Shown one piece after another: positions 1-10,517 of a DNA stretch of 24,470 bases. The translations under genes were made by a program, and so were the position numbers. The stretch lies in contig JABCPU010000840.1 in NCBI GenBank assembly GCA_016800925.1, positions 1-24,470 of the forward strand, given 5' to 3'. The notes under the pieces were generated by a model. The model did no database searches. It saw only the letters and a program-made list of their open reading frames with translations, and was not told the DNA's origin. Origin of the DNA: Suillus spraguei. Lineage: Eukaryota; Basidiomycota; Agaricomycetes; Boletales; Suillaceae. Position 1 is the first letter of the stretch, and each line of letters starts with the position of its first letter.

Positions 1-782
1 GAAATTGAAAAAGGTCCTTGCTAGTGCCGAGTAGCGATTGGACTGTGCAAATTCTCCATCAAGATCAACACGTCCGTATCTTTGTGTGGATGAAGGCTGT
101 CCTCTAAATAAGGTTCGCAGGACGGAAGAATTATTCAAGGTAGTGCCGGCCATGCTTCAAGTCGAGTAAGCATTGCGTAAGTGTGATCTAGCGGGAGAAG
201 GAGCTTCACCTTGGCCTATCAGGATGTAGCACAGAATGAGCTGTTGGCTTATTGTGGAGGGGTGTTACAGCATAAATAAGCTCCGACAGGACGTAGTCCT
301 AACCCCACTTTGGTATGTAGGTCAACCGTACGTGAAGATCCGATGGTGGGTGATGTAACCGGCCACCGCGGAGCCACCCTACGCAAGTCATCCTTTCATG
401 GTGGAGGCGTCATAGTTGTTCCGAAGAGTACGGGCGCCGGATGACAGAGGGTGGCCGGTCAGTCAAGTAACATACATTATCATGTCATACGGTGGTGGGT
501 CGTCAGCGTCATCTTGAACTTGTCAGAAGCAAATGTCAGGTCATCAACGGGCTCGAAAAAAATCAGGAGTCCGGGAACGTATCGGAAGGCTGGGTTAGAA
601 CAGTAAACTTACAGTAAGTCATGTCTCATTGTCCAACGCTCCTGCAATAGATATCAATTTGAATGCTTGGATACACAGTACAACAGGGAAAGTCTAAGCG
701 CGATTATCACGCGTAACAGGCGGTATACCAATATCTGAAGTGTAATGAACCTACAAATGCCTCACTGCATAGTCACTCATTG
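1..782. other. Intergenic stretch, no gene seen
   Basis: No convincing coding region or RNA gene was found. It is the 3' flank of the minus-strand gene ending at 783. The only local structure noticed is a 10-bp inverted repeat, ACCGGCCACC at 358-367 and GGTGGCCGGT at 450-459, which extends imperfectly around a GC-rich patch. No function can be assigned. Confidence 0.5.
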
Positions 783-1592
783 TCAAAATCCTCCCAAACA
801 ACTGTCCGATCCGTCAAGAGTGGAAGATGAAAAACCTCCATATAGCGCATAGGACCTGTAACTGGGTTTGTCGTGTGGTTCATCGTCTATGGCATATGCT
901 CCATATTTGCTTCCTCGCTCCCGCTCCCGTGGACGGTCCTTCTGTCTCTGACGGCGGACTTCATGCGCGTCGTTAGGAGAAGGAGGATAAGGGAGAAATG
1001 GTAGAGTGGAGTGAGGGCTGTGATCGTATGACGGTGTCATTATATAACCATTATGATCCCCTAGAGCACGGGGGGGCCATGGTATTGACGGAGCAGGTTT
1101 TAAAGAAGCGTTATGTGAATCTGGAGGAGAACCATCACTCTCGTCTGATCCCGAAGAGAGGTCAGGGATCAAGGAAGGCTGTGTTGGGGAGCTGCGCCAA
1201 GGAGTGCATTGCGGACCATCATCAATGCCGCCTAGTTTTGAGGGCGAAGCTTGAGATTGATTGAACACGGCACGGGGATGAAGGTGAATGCCGTGTTGTG
1301 AGCGTTTCGAAGAAGATGACGAGATCGCTGGACGTTCATCGTCCAGGGTATAAGTACGTCCAGGGCACCCGCGCTCAGGTAGAGCGCATGTATTTTGTGC
1401 CACAACAATGGGAGAGCGATCATAGGTAGAAGGGGGGTATGCAGTGTAGGTTCGAGTTAAAGTGGGGGATGGGGGAAAGTGAACGACATGAAGGCGTTCT
1501 GGAGACCTGACGACACGACCATAGTTCGAAGTTGTTTGTTGATGCTTTAGAATGGGACGAGGGTGAGATGTCGAGGATGAGGGTGTATGCAT
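783..1592 (-). CDS. Conserved proline/serine-rich hypothetical protein
   Basis: A single uninterrupted exon encodes 269 residues, starting at the ATG at 1592 and ending at 783. The protein is rich in Pro, Ser and Tyr and looks largely disordered. Near the N-terminus it has the motif RPILKH and then VVHFPPSPTLTRTY. A block with DRSPIVV and CALPERGCPGRTY follows (about residues 58-81). The C-terminal half has a basic RQRQKDRPRERERG stretch (about 213-226) and ends in CLGGF. From memory, proteins with this RSPIVV/CALPERGCPGRTY block occur widely in mushroom-forming fungi as conserved hypotheticals. No catalytic domain, signal peptide or membrane segment is visible. The 5' flank on the minus strand is pyrimidine-rich just before the ATG, as in many fungal promoters. 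Function is unknown. The real-gene call rests on length, motif conservation and absence of frame damage. Confidence 0.85.
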   Translation of the reverse strand: MHTPSSSTSHPRPILKHQQTTSNYGRVVRSPERLHVVHFPPSPTLTRTYTAYPPSTYDRSPIVVAQNTCALPERGCPGRTYTLDDERPAISSSSSKRSQHGIHLHPRAVFNQSQASPSKLGGIDDGPQCTPWRSSPTQPSLIPDLSSGSDESDGSPPDSHNASLKPAPSIPWPPRALGDHNGYIMTPSYDHSPHSTLPFLPYPPSPNDAHEVRRQRQKDRPRERERGSKYGAYAIDDEPHDKPSYRSYALYGGFSSSTLDGSDSCLGGF

Positions 1593-2310
1593 ATCACTAT
1601 GAAAGAGACAAATAGTACAAAGTCAAGAGCAAGCTCGAGCTCAACGTGGAACCGACGAGCAAAAGTCGCCAACAGGGTGTTAGCAGGAAAACAGCATGAT
1701 GGAAGAAGGACTTTTTAAGAGGGCTAAGTAGTGGATGGAGTGTGCTATGTATTTGGTGTGGATTTGGTCGAGCTTTGTTTTTTTTGTGGCTGATTATTAA
1801 ATTACGTAATTTGATCCGGGTAACGTGGGTGACTTGACCCAACTCCGCGACATAGCACTTCCACACTATCATCTCCTCCTGGCATGACAATTTGAAGCTT
1901 CAATTGATTGGATCTTGTCATATAGCGTCTCTATCGAACATCGTCATATCCTCAACATTGGCTGACATCATTCAGGGCCACACGGCTACCGCGTGCGGTT
2001 GTCCGAGTGGTGGCCCTCAAACGTGTGTGAAACAGTCGTTGGCAAGTGCCTGCTTTTCGGCTATGTTATCTAGCCTGACTTTCGGATATGAGCTCTACAT
2101 GAATTCTTCGACTAACGTCGAGTCGCCATCGATCTCACACAGGATCATATCATATCGTCATCCCGAACCCTTCGCTTTGCCCCGAATATTGCTCTGCGTC
2201 TACTTAATGCATGTGTCGCTCTCAGTAAGGCTCGGTAAGATTGCTTCGATAGACTTTGGTCTCCTGACAGTAACCAACAGCTACCAACAATATCTACTTC
2301 AGTTTGACAG
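1593..2310. other. Intergenic; upstream flank of the 783-1592 gene
   Basis: No coding region is supported. The part next to 1592 should hold the promoter and 5' UTR of the minus-strand gene. Open frames on both strands here show no domain, signal peptide or splice structure that I trust. Confidence 0.4.
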
Positions 2311-2948
2311 ATGAAGTTCTTTTTCCGCCTTTTTTGGGCCGCGACTTCATCAACGTTCTCGGTTCAGCTTGGCCACTCGCCGCTTTTCCCCCTCTTCAAA
2401 GCTATTTCGGGCTTTCTCGTACCCCATATATCCTCAACTGTACAAGTTCAAGAAGGCTTCCAAAGAACATGACACATAGTAAGGGAGATCAACTTAAAAT
2501 GCTTGAGCAGTGCTAAGCCACTCGCCGAATGTAGCACTATACCTCAATCAGAGCCAGTCATATTCAAGAGGTGCGTTTTTCTGTATCTTAACATCTCAAA
2601 CAGGCTAGCGTGGTGAATAACTATCAGCTTAGGTGAATGGGGCGAGTGGAGCGAACTTATCCCTGATCAACATTCCTAATATCTTTCGATATGCGCCTTT
2701 TTTGCCTGTGGACAAAAATCACGAAATGTATGTCACCAGGAACTTGCGATCACTGGGCAAAATTATGCGGAGCCTTAACCTTGTCGTCCCGGCGGTCCTT
2801 AGATTCAACCGCAGTCAAGCTTTTGTACACATCACTTCTGACATTCCTAGAGAACATAACTACTGTGCAAGTGTACCTTCAAGCAAGAGTCTCTAACAAT
2901 TCAGGTAGGTCCTTACCAACATCAAGCATCCCCTCATACGATATATGA
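2311..2948 (+). pseudogene. Possible remnant of a secreted-protein gene
   Basis: An ATG at 2311 sits in a fungal-looking start context after a CA/CT-rich leader. It opens a 53-codon frame (2311-2472) whose N-terminus, MKFFFRLFWAATSS, resembles a signal peptide. About 220 bp downstream, from 2691, another plus-strand frame reads through CMSPGTCDHWAKLCGA and then an amphipathic stretch, TFLENITTVQVYLQARV, up to a GT donor-like site near 2905. The two pieces could be exons or relics of one secreted protein, but no continuous splice model joins them and stops lie between. I do not recognise the family. The region could equally be random open frames. Confidence 0.2.
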
Positions 2949-5900
2949 CTAAGGCATGGTCAGCAGCGGAACACGGCGGTTCGCACACATGTTCCGGTTT
3001 TAGGCAGGTGCTGGCCTTCCAGCTTCTTGAATGATGCCCATGGGGCTGATATATGACCCTCTCCCACGTCATGCCTCGTGCTACTTTCTAAGAATAATAA
3101 GTCAGGTCAGTACTAGTCGGTACCTAGCTACCTGCATCGAGGCGCAGTATTTTGATTCACTGATAGTCACCTGAAGAAGTTCGCGTTTTGCTCTCTTTGT
3201 GCTCCCCGTTCTACCGCCAAAGATGAGATTATGTTGTGGCCGAACTGTCCAATGGATGCAGTTAATTCTGTGCCATTTGTGACCCATTTCGGGCCTCCTC
3301 GGCCAGGATGCCCTATCACAATCAACCTTGACATCCAAAAGAGTAGTCCTTATAGTGGCGCCTCCAGCCAGACTACAAGAAATTTGATATTTGTCGAAAG
3401 CGCGCACATCAAGGTGTCTGCTCAAATCAGGAACACCGAGACAGGTAGCACATGTATAGCGCTGCAATTCTTGCGCAACCACGTGCAGCTGAAACATGAA
3501 CTAACAAGAACTAGTACAATTGCGAATTGAAAGCAATCACAGTGACCTAGTGTCACCGAAAAATACTGCCGCCCGAGCCCCGGATCTACACTAGTCGTTG
3601 ACTATGTATGTATTACGAGTAACATTCCATCAGTAATGAGAGGAGCCGATCCTCTACCTCCCTGAATGTCACCATTAAAGGGAGTGAGTTATCCACATGA
3701 GATCTGATAGAGTTATAGAACCGTTCGCACCTTGTTATCGACAAAGTTGTCATGTGCTAAATTGACGTGAGAGAGGATGCAAAGCATCACAATCACCAAA
3801 CACGTGTTTTCTTCGTGATCGTTACTGATTACGATAAACAGGCGGAGCCGGCGTAGGCCCATAATCACGAAGGAACGATCCTTTTCCTTCCGTACTATGA
3901 TCTTAGAGGAGAACCAGGCTGCTTATATTAGCAAGTGATATCACTACAGTCGAGCTTCTGTTGTAAAGTTGTATGTACTAGGCACATCCCAATGTTTGAA
4001 CAAAGGCATTTGGCGAACAAATTAGGTCGGAGCTGGCTAATTCGCGGGTGGCAGGAAGTCGGAGGAAGGTGAAACTAACGAGATCTTAACGTTTGATTCA
4101 AATTTAGCTCATCCTGCGCTTCAGAATGTGTCACCGCTCAGGGTTCCGCTTATAATTAATAAAGCACAGGAAGAGTGCGCTACCTCGTGAAGCGCTCGGA
4201 AAGTGCCACACATTCAGGGGTTCACATTGCCTTCGGAACGAGGCATTGCATGGCCGGTTAACCAGTGGCATTATTCACGCAAACATTGCAGGGCTTTGGT
4301 ATCCCGTGAATGCTCGTGACATGATACGAATGCTATGGTTCGGATCTAGCGAGGCTTATCGTGTTGAATGAAACTTAGATGCGGTCATTAGTATGTCGGC
4401 GACAGTTGTCCATAAAAGATGAACGGTGAACGCCTGATATATAATTCAATGCAGCCGAAGAGCCAACCTTATTGGTGGTGACGGCGTAGGCAAGCGGAGC
4501 TGATTCCCTACCAGGATTCAGAAGATCGGATGCAAGCCCACATGATTGATAAATGGAACTTGGTCGAGAGTCAAAAATGAAGGAAAGATGAAGATCATCA
4601 CTGGAAACCTATCGAAAAGATGATGAAACTAGGAGCTTATTCAGATGTCACGAAAACGTCTTAACGCACTTACTAGCTACCCTATTACTAAGAGGAGGTT
4701 GGTGTCCTGACCTGGGTGATGGATTAACTGCGGTTGTAGCTATCCATAACTCCGTGGAATGGAAATTTGAGAACAGGGAAAAAAGCTTGAAGGTGTCGGG
4801 CACCTGCCAGTGCATTTGCCGAGTTACGAGTAGGACCAGCAGGAGATGAATCAGTGGTAGACGGGCAACAAAGTAGTTGTTTCCCGCGGAACACCTGATG
4901 GAGGGAAGAAGAGCGCGGGAGTCTGAGTCAACGTCTACCCAGGTCCCATCGTGACAGTGTTTCGGTTTGCAAATTTGCAAATTTTACGCCGCATTTCACT
5001 ATTAGTACGTTATCCGGTAGGAACGAAATCAATAGAGTCGTACGTACTACTGGGGTCGACGTGGCATGCCACATAACAATGTATCATGGACTTCTCCTTT
5101 ACTCGCCAGGAGTACTCCGAGTCGCCAGAAATTCAAATTCTTTCCCATGCAAGGTTGCAAACTCGGTGAGAATGGGCTCTTGAGTCTCGAGCTTGATCGG
5201 ATGCGCCCAGGCATGTACTAATGTTGACCGATCCTGACGCGCATTTTATTTGTGAATAAGTACATGATACGTAGATACATGACTCAACTTGTAGGAATAC
5301 ACTCAGGCACTCAGACCATTTGCTTTGCTACTCGACCAAATTGAAGGGCTCTTGACAACGTCGCATATTCATATTTTCAATATATAGGACAACATCAGGA
5401 TTGTAGAAAAAAATAGCATCATTAGTGACTGTCAAAGAATGGATGGAACAGTCTATGAGTGGAAGTAGCGCTTAAGTATGCCTTGCGCTGCCACTGGTGA
5501 CATACCGTCAATAGAATTTGCAGCGCAAGTGACCAAGCCTGCCAAGTCGACAGTAAGAGATTAGACATGTTTCAATTCCACCAAGGGTAGGCAGCAATAA
5601 CGCATTCGGGACTGACCAGATATCGTTGTGTGGAGTCCCAGTGCGAACGGCTGACATGATGCCTATTCCACAAAATAACGGTTCACGGGTGAAGGACATC
5701 ACCATTATCAGAGAACCATAATGATGACACAATAAATCCAGCACTGGGTGACAAACAGCCGACGAAAACAACGTGCACCCGAAAAATGCAAGTAGGCGCT
5801 GAATCAGAACGCATTTATAACTTGATGCCGCACATACCTAAGTGCCTCAAACACTGTCAAAGCTGAATGATAAAGAGACGAGAGCGTACTGAAATTTGTC

Positions 5901-6189
5901 AGAAGATCAAGAAAACCAAATGAGTTCTTGACCCACCAAATCATCTACGTCATCACGCATTCTGTGCAATAATGGAATATTGATTTGTTTAACATTATGA
6001 AAGACAAATTGTTGAACGTCTCCGAGGATAAGTTAAAAGATGGTGATAAACCAATAATTAGTGTCGATGAAGAGAAGTCAGAAACAAAAACAAGAACAAA
6101 TTTAGATCCACCATAAAAGTGGAATATCAGATGCCGAATAAAGCTTGCGGGCCACACTTTTGACACGACAATGGCTCAGAATAAATCAG
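2949..6189. other. Long gene-poor region
   Basis: About 3.2 kb without a supportable gene. Open frames on the minus strand at 3102-3497, 4648-4980 and 5508-5771 and on the plus strand at 3231-3530 lack recognisable domains, clean splice context or biased composition. Minor structures are a pair of 9-bp inverted arms (CTTCGTGAT at 3811-3819, ATCACGAAG at 3864-3872) and a short TTTGCAAA tandem near 4965-4985. It may be decayed transposon or gene sequence, but nothing identifies it. Confidence 0.4.
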
Positions 6190-7011
6190 TCATCCAAACA
6201 AATCCTCCACTGATGAGTTGAGATATTGAGGTTTGAAGTCACCAGAGTTTTGCAACTGAGAATGCAATTGCGACAGCTATGTGGATGCAAATTAAGTGCA
6301 ACATAAACGACACTGAATCACATGATTACCTTCTGAGGGTCTGTGGTTAGTATGCTGTTGCGAAGCAGGTCACGAAGGCGATGATATTTTGCTTTCTCGC
6401 GCTCGTTTTCATGTTGAAGAGCCCTGTATCGCTGGAGGGAATCTAAGGCAGTTCGAAGTGGTATATGCTAAAAACACCGCACATGAGAAATTTGATAAGA
6501 ACTGGGTAAACAAGCATCGGTATACATCGTGGTTGCGATGTACATGCAGACTGAAAAGGACTCACAGAATTGAGGTCATCTGGTTGAGACTGCAGCCATT
6601 CCTGCACTTCGGAGACTACTTTAATGACATCGACTTCGGGCACGCCTTCGCCTGAGACTAGAGACATCCGATGAAGAAGGAGATTAACATGATGGTAGAA
6701 AACATCCTGTTCGGCATTTTCTGGTTCTGGTGGATTTCCGACATGGAGTTTCTTGACACAATCTGAGTTGAAATTTTTGCGGCAGAAGGGACATGTGTTT
6801 GTATTCAAGGAGCGAAGGCACCTGCCAGCGGGATTGAGTAGGATATAAAATGAGAGAGGAATACTTATTGTTGGCCGGGAGTACAAATATAGACTCACTT
6901 GAGACAGAGGATGTGACCGCACTCGATTGCATGTGGAGAAGTGGCAAGACTTGAGGTAGAATAGGACTCAAGGCAGATGTCACAACAACTTGAGGGATGC
7001 ACAACAAGCAT
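6190..7011 (-). CDS. Small RING-finger protein with C-terminal coiled coil (intact)
   Basis: A four-exon model joins 7011-6899, 6821-6566, 6467-6330 and 6255-6190 with GT..AG introns and consistent phase, giving 190 residues. It starts MLVVHPSS. A complete C3HC4 RING follows: C10-x2-C13, C31-x-H33, C36-x2-C39 and C48-P-F-C51. The third pair is completed exactly by the exon 1/2 splice. After the RING come VKKLHV and an acidic linker, an EVQEWLQSQPDD helix, and a charged Leu-rich helix (about residues 125-160, LRTALDSLQRYRALQHENE) that looks like a coiled coil. RING domains of this class usually act as E3 ubiquitin ligases; I recall similar small RING/coiled-coil proteins in Agaricomycetes. The substrate is unknown. 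The 3' part lies outside the tandem duplication, which begins inside exon 2. A broken partial copy lies at 10197-10517. The weakest splice site is the intron 3 donor, GTAATC. Confidence 0.82.
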
Positions 7012-7474
7012 ACCTAGTTCATAAGAAATATGGCCAATAGGACCCTTGACCTCGAGTGTACAGTTTTATCATTTACTGCTGTTCTGGCAGTGTCATTAGC
7101 AGTGTCATTAGCGTTAGATAGAACTAATGCGAAATTCAACCTCACTGCACAGCCAGTCACCAATGCGCCTGCAATGCCCTGTCATCAGCAAAACTGGCAG
7201 CAGCCGCCTAGTGTATGTCATGCGGTACTACAGCACTTCATCTAAAAAAAGTCAATTTGGTTGACATATGTCAAAACTTCCAGTGTTCAACTGAACAAGC
7301 TATATTTGGAGCTCAGCTGGACAGTCCGTAAACGCTTCCACGGTCACCTGCTATTTCTCACCGGTTTTGTTTCGTTTCACTAGGCTTGAATATATTATGC
7401 TAGTATATATAACGTGCAGAATGCATACTCGGTCAAGTAAGTAAGTAATGTAAGATTGAGTGCGGTAGACGAAA
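7012..7474. promoter_or_regulatory. Upstream region of the RING gene with clustered palindromes
   Basis: This segment is also present in copy 2 upstream of the broken RING gene (about 10518-10890). It holds a perfect 14-bp palindrome, TTGACATATGTCAA, at 7261-7274. Close by are GTTCA-AC-TGAAC (about 7283-7294) and an overlapping GAGCTC/CAGCTG pair (about 7311-7320). The first palindrome is retained unchanged in copy 2 at 10676-10689. A short tandem, GCAGTGTCATTA twice, occurs near 7087-7110 and is present only once in copy 2. It is a candidate promoter or operator-like region by position; no binding factor is known. Confidence 0.35.
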
Positions 7475-7696
7475 TCATGAAATAAGGGTCCGTGCTACCG
7501 CGGGCGGCGCCGCGTCACGAACACAGACCGCAACTAACAGGTATATATACACGGAATTCCTATTAATCCGCTTGCAATGTATATATGTGGTTTCTGGCTT
7601 CTCAGACTGCAATCTAGATTTAAGTTCAGCCGCACCATAACACATTGAAGGATGATGTTGATCGTGCATACTGCAACACAGAAGAACTTCGAACCG

Positions 7697-8242
7697 TCAT
7701 AGAACAATAACTTGAATAAGTGGTACTAGGAAAATCGAGTCTTGCATCACAATATATAGAGCACATGCTAAGTCCAGCACACGACTCAGACCAACGAATC
7801 TGCATTCTCGGAAACTCCTCGAGGTTCTCGTCTTCCCAAATGTCCCTATCTCAATGGTTTCATGCGTAGTTTCCGCGCTCGACTGGGGTTTCATTGCTTC
7901 ATTCCTCTTTGCAAGAGCATTGCGATAAATGCGTCTTGAAGCGAGCAGCCCAAGAACACCCATCATGATTCCGTGTGCTCCAGCATAGAATGCATAGTAC
8001 TTAATCTTGGGCTCGCTATGAGCGAGGTGCAGGAAAATAACCCCCATGCTATGACGAGTTTGCAAAGTCAGAGCTACACGCAAGAAATATTTGTAGTTCT
8101 CCAAGGAAGAATACCTACCAAAGCGTTGCCGCAGTGCGGAGGCTACATGCATCAAAATTCAGCTCCCTTCAGGGTTAGCTCATTGATTATAGTGGACATA
8201 CAGATGAAGTATGGTAGCGGAAATTGGATGTACAACTTCCAT
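7697..8242 (-). CDS. Two-helix membrane protein, copy 1, with frameshifted tail
   Basis: Exons 8242-8202, 8142-8119 (24 nt) and 8048-7697 join in phase to a 138-residue product starting MEVVHPISATILHLLRTAATLC at the first splices. Two hydrophobic helices cover about residues 8-31 and 39-58, and the second is followed by a basic ASRRIYRNALAKRNE. Up to about residue 88 it tracks the copy 2 protein. It then loses two single bases relative to copy 2 (near the TTTGGGAAG and GAACCTCG sites). The acidic C-terminus is therefore replaced by an unrelated basic and hydrophobic tail of about 50 residues. The membrane core could still be made. It lies head to head with the gene starting at 8552, with 309 bp between the start codons. 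The family is not recognised. Confidence 0.5.
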
Positions 8243-8551
8243 CTTGAGCGTGAAAGTGCAGTAAGGTGATGGTATAGATCTAACAGTAACATTTTGCTTT
8301 ATCTCAGAGGAGATGAGGCACGCTTGTCACTGCAGGCCATGCGTAGCGTCCAAGAATAGTTTTGAACTTGTACCCAAACGCATGATATCGTGAGATGCGC
8401 AGCGCTGGTGACTCGAATGTCACCCACATTACCATAGCAAGCCGCCGTCCAGCAGCTGGCGGCGGTGTATATCCTGTATGAGTTATAAGTATATCATCAA
8501 TCCCGATCCTAGCACCATTTTTTACCTTCACCAGTGTAATCGAACAGTATC
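8243..8551. promoter_or_regulatory. Shared promoter region of divergent pair, copy 1
   Basis: The 309 bp between the two divergent ATGs must hold both 5' ends. At 8442-8465 there is a GC-rich imperfect hairpin, CCGCC-gt-CCAGC-a-GCTGG-c-GGCGG. The matching position in copy 2 (about 13008-13035) is also GC-rich but has lost the symmetry. No TATA box is assigned with confidence. Confidence 0.35.
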
Positions 8552-9430
8552 ATGTCACACTTGCCCGAGCCTCGATTGTTGACTGAGAAGCTGACTGTCA
8601 AAAAAGTGTTGCGAGCCGTCGGTGCTGGTACCTTTGTCCTGTAAGCAATCGGATAGTAGAAATGAAATTTGTGATGTGAACTGATCACTACTCGACAGTT
8701 CGAACATTATCAATAGTATTTGGTGAGTTGTTAAATTTTTTCTCGACTACGATGATCTAGAAATTGCAGGTTAGCATTGCCATCATTTTTGTCCATCTTG
8801 GCTCAACCATTCCGGTGCTAAAGCCATATGCTACCTATGTTGCTGGCTACACGTTTGGGGCGAGGACAATGTTTCTCACAACGTGTTTTTGTTGGATGTT
8901 TTGGTGCTGTCTTCGATTGGTGGCACCAAAGCAGGCTGGCAACAGTATTTCCGAGTGGGGTTCGAAATTAAAGGCGCAATCCTCCAAACCTTGGTCAAAC
9001 ACGGAAAAATGAGCAGAGCGTGGAGAATAAGTACGCATTGTCCTGTATTGGATACCTTAATGCTTGTCAGACTGACCAGTTCATGTGCGACTTACAGTTA
9101 TGGTGACTTGTCCGTACTGAACCAAAAGAGCGACTACTGACGTTCTTGTGATTACAGCCGCCATGGGCATACTTAACATCATCAATGGCTTGCTTTATGG
9201 CTTTCCGCTCATGGAAAGGACCCGACTTCGGGACCAGCTTGTAATGGCTGTTATTTTTTTCATGTTGGCGCCCAGTCATTCGAGTTGCCTACGTAGGAAG
9301 GGCGCTAATAAAGAAGGGCGTCAGAGGTGAGAATATGACAGTGGGCAATACCAACAGTCAGCCTGAATTGAATGAGGTCACTCCGGCATGTGGACATAAA
9401 GACGACGATACTACAACTCAGTGAGGTCGT
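8552..9430 (+). pseudogene. Four-helix membrane protein, copy 1, broken by frameshifts
   Basis: Exon 1 (8552-8640), a 24-nt exon 2 (8699-8722) and the start of exon 3 (8775 on) follow the same splice plan as the intact copy at 13123-14025 and encode the same N-terminus and first two helices. In exon 3 one base is missing relative to copy 2, in the GCGCAATCC..AACACGG stretch near 8970-9000, so the frame ends at AAATGA near 9010. A second missing base lies at GAATAAGTACG near 9027. In exon 4 an extra T in GGCTTTCCGC near 9200 breaks the frame again. Three independent frame changes make a full-length product unlikely. A truncated product with the first two helices is still possible. Confidence 0.65.
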
Positions 9431-9921
9431 TGTTATGAGGGAAGTAGTAGAAAGGGCAGCATGATAGTAAGTTAGCCATCTCCCAATCAATCCTTGCCTA
9501 GCGTTTAATATTTTGACAGAAATGCCTTGATACATGTACAATTAGTGCTCTTTTGAGATCGAAATGATCAATATTGTTCACCTCCGGTCTCGCTACCTAC
9601 TAAGAAGTCATGATAGGTAAGTATTAGTATCCGAAGAACAGAAGAGCGTGTAGTAGATGAAACGGAACCTTTCTTTGGGTAATGACCCACTGGTAGCAGG
9701 ACATGGATCATTCCCAGAAGGCTTGGTGCCACGATTCACCATCACCATGGATTGTCCCAAAATTTGTTTGGGGTAACTTATAAACGAACGCCCGGGTCAC
9801 TCGTCAGTCCATATGCATTATGAAAATTTGCAACAACGGTTTCTACTTTGGAATCTTTAATAAGTTCCCCGTGATTGAGGAAAGAATGAAAAACACATGC
9901 ACCCACGTTCCAGCCACAGCC

Positions 9922-10052
9922 ATGACAGAAGGCGCCATTAGACTCCCGCCTATGAATGCTGCCTATCCAATATTCGGTCTCAACCCAAGCCTCTCGGCGG
10001 AGGCCAGTCTAGGATACATCCTGGGATTATGCGAGAGACAACTATTCACGCT
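9922..10052 (+). pseudogene. Orphan first exon (MTEGAIRLPP), copy 1
   Basis: A 131-nt open segment starts MTEGAIRLPPMNAAYP and ends in phase 2 at a CT|GTAAGC donor. The donor context GTAAGCAATCG is nearly identical to the exon 1 donor of the plus-strand membrane gene at 8641. A possible acceptor, GATCACCAG, lies about 110 nt downstream, but the duplication boundary at about 10192 cuts off anything further. It looks like the first exon of another gene carried along by the duplication and left without its body. Copy 2 has the same exon with internal length changes. The alternative is a short protein that simply stops at the TAA inside GTAAGC. Confidence 0.35.
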
Positions 10053-10196
10053 GTAAGCAATCGTTTCGATACTGAATATCCTGACCGCAATCGAATATTT
10101 CCTTCGCTCATACTCGGGGCGAGGTGATGAGTACCGCTATACCTTGACGAAGTAGATATTTGATCACCAGAAGTGAGAGCAAGGAAGCGACAGTGG

Positions 10197-10517
10197 AGAT
10201 CCGATGAAGAAGGAAATCAGCGTGATGGTAGAAAACACCCTGTTCAGCATTTTCTGGTTCTGGTGGATTTCCGACATGGAGTTTCTTGACACAATCTGGG
10301 TTAAATTTTTTGCGGCAGAAGAGACATGTGCTTGCGTTCAAGGACCGAAGGCACCTGCCAGTGGGATCGAGGAGGTTATGAAATAAGAAACAAATATTTA
10401 TCGCTGGCCGGAGTAGAAATTTAGACTCGCCTGAATTGCATGCGGAGAAGTGGAAAGACCTGAGGTAGAATAGGCTCAAGGCAGATGTTAAACAACTTGA
10501 ATATGCACAACAAGCAT
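10197..10517 (-). pseudogene. Broken partial copy of the RING gene
   Basis: It matches the 5' half of the 6190-7011 gene, from the ATG at 10517 to within exon 2. The region corresponding to residues 6-10 has lost bases and reads into TAA. The first zinc-ligand codons have changed from TGTGAC to TTTAAC. A deletion removes the CGH and following Cys codons at the end of exon 1. The CPFC-like end (here CLFC) survives in exon 2. The duplication junction at about 10195 removes the rest of exon 2 and exons 3-4. A folded RING cannot be made from this copy. Confidence 0.75.

Larger units (their letters stand above)
6665..10194. repeat. Tandem duplication, copy 1
   Basis: This segment is repeated in the same orientation directly downstream at about 10195-14769, with many substitutions and small indels. 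Landmarks appear in the same order in both: RING exon 2 start, TTGACATATGTCAA palindrome, minus-strand membrane gene, plus-strand membrane gene, and the MTEGAIRLPP first exon. The left boundary falls inside RING exon 2 near 6665, and the right boundary is at about 10192, after a GAAGCGACAGT-like sequence. No long terminal repeats or inverted termini were seen at the edges, so it looks like a segmental duplication and not a transposon. Confidence 0.85.

Noticed and set aside
1597..2314. Open frames on both strands (97 codons minus, 140 codons plus)
   Set aside because: They overlap the expected promoter of the 783-1592 gene, show no domain, and have no splice or composition support.
3102..3530. 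Overlapping frames of 131 (minus) and 99 (plus) codons
   Set aside because: Mutually exclusive frames without recognisable motifs; either could arise by chance in moderate-GC DNA.
4648..4980. 110-codon minus-strand frame with one hydrophobic stretch
   Set aside because: The single Leu/Val run alone is weak evidence; no homologous motif, no splice partners, isolated in a gene-poor region.
8304..8531. 75-codon minus-strand frame between the divergent copy 1 genes
   Set aside because: The matching region of copy 2 does not keep this frame, so it is more likely intergenic promoter sequence.
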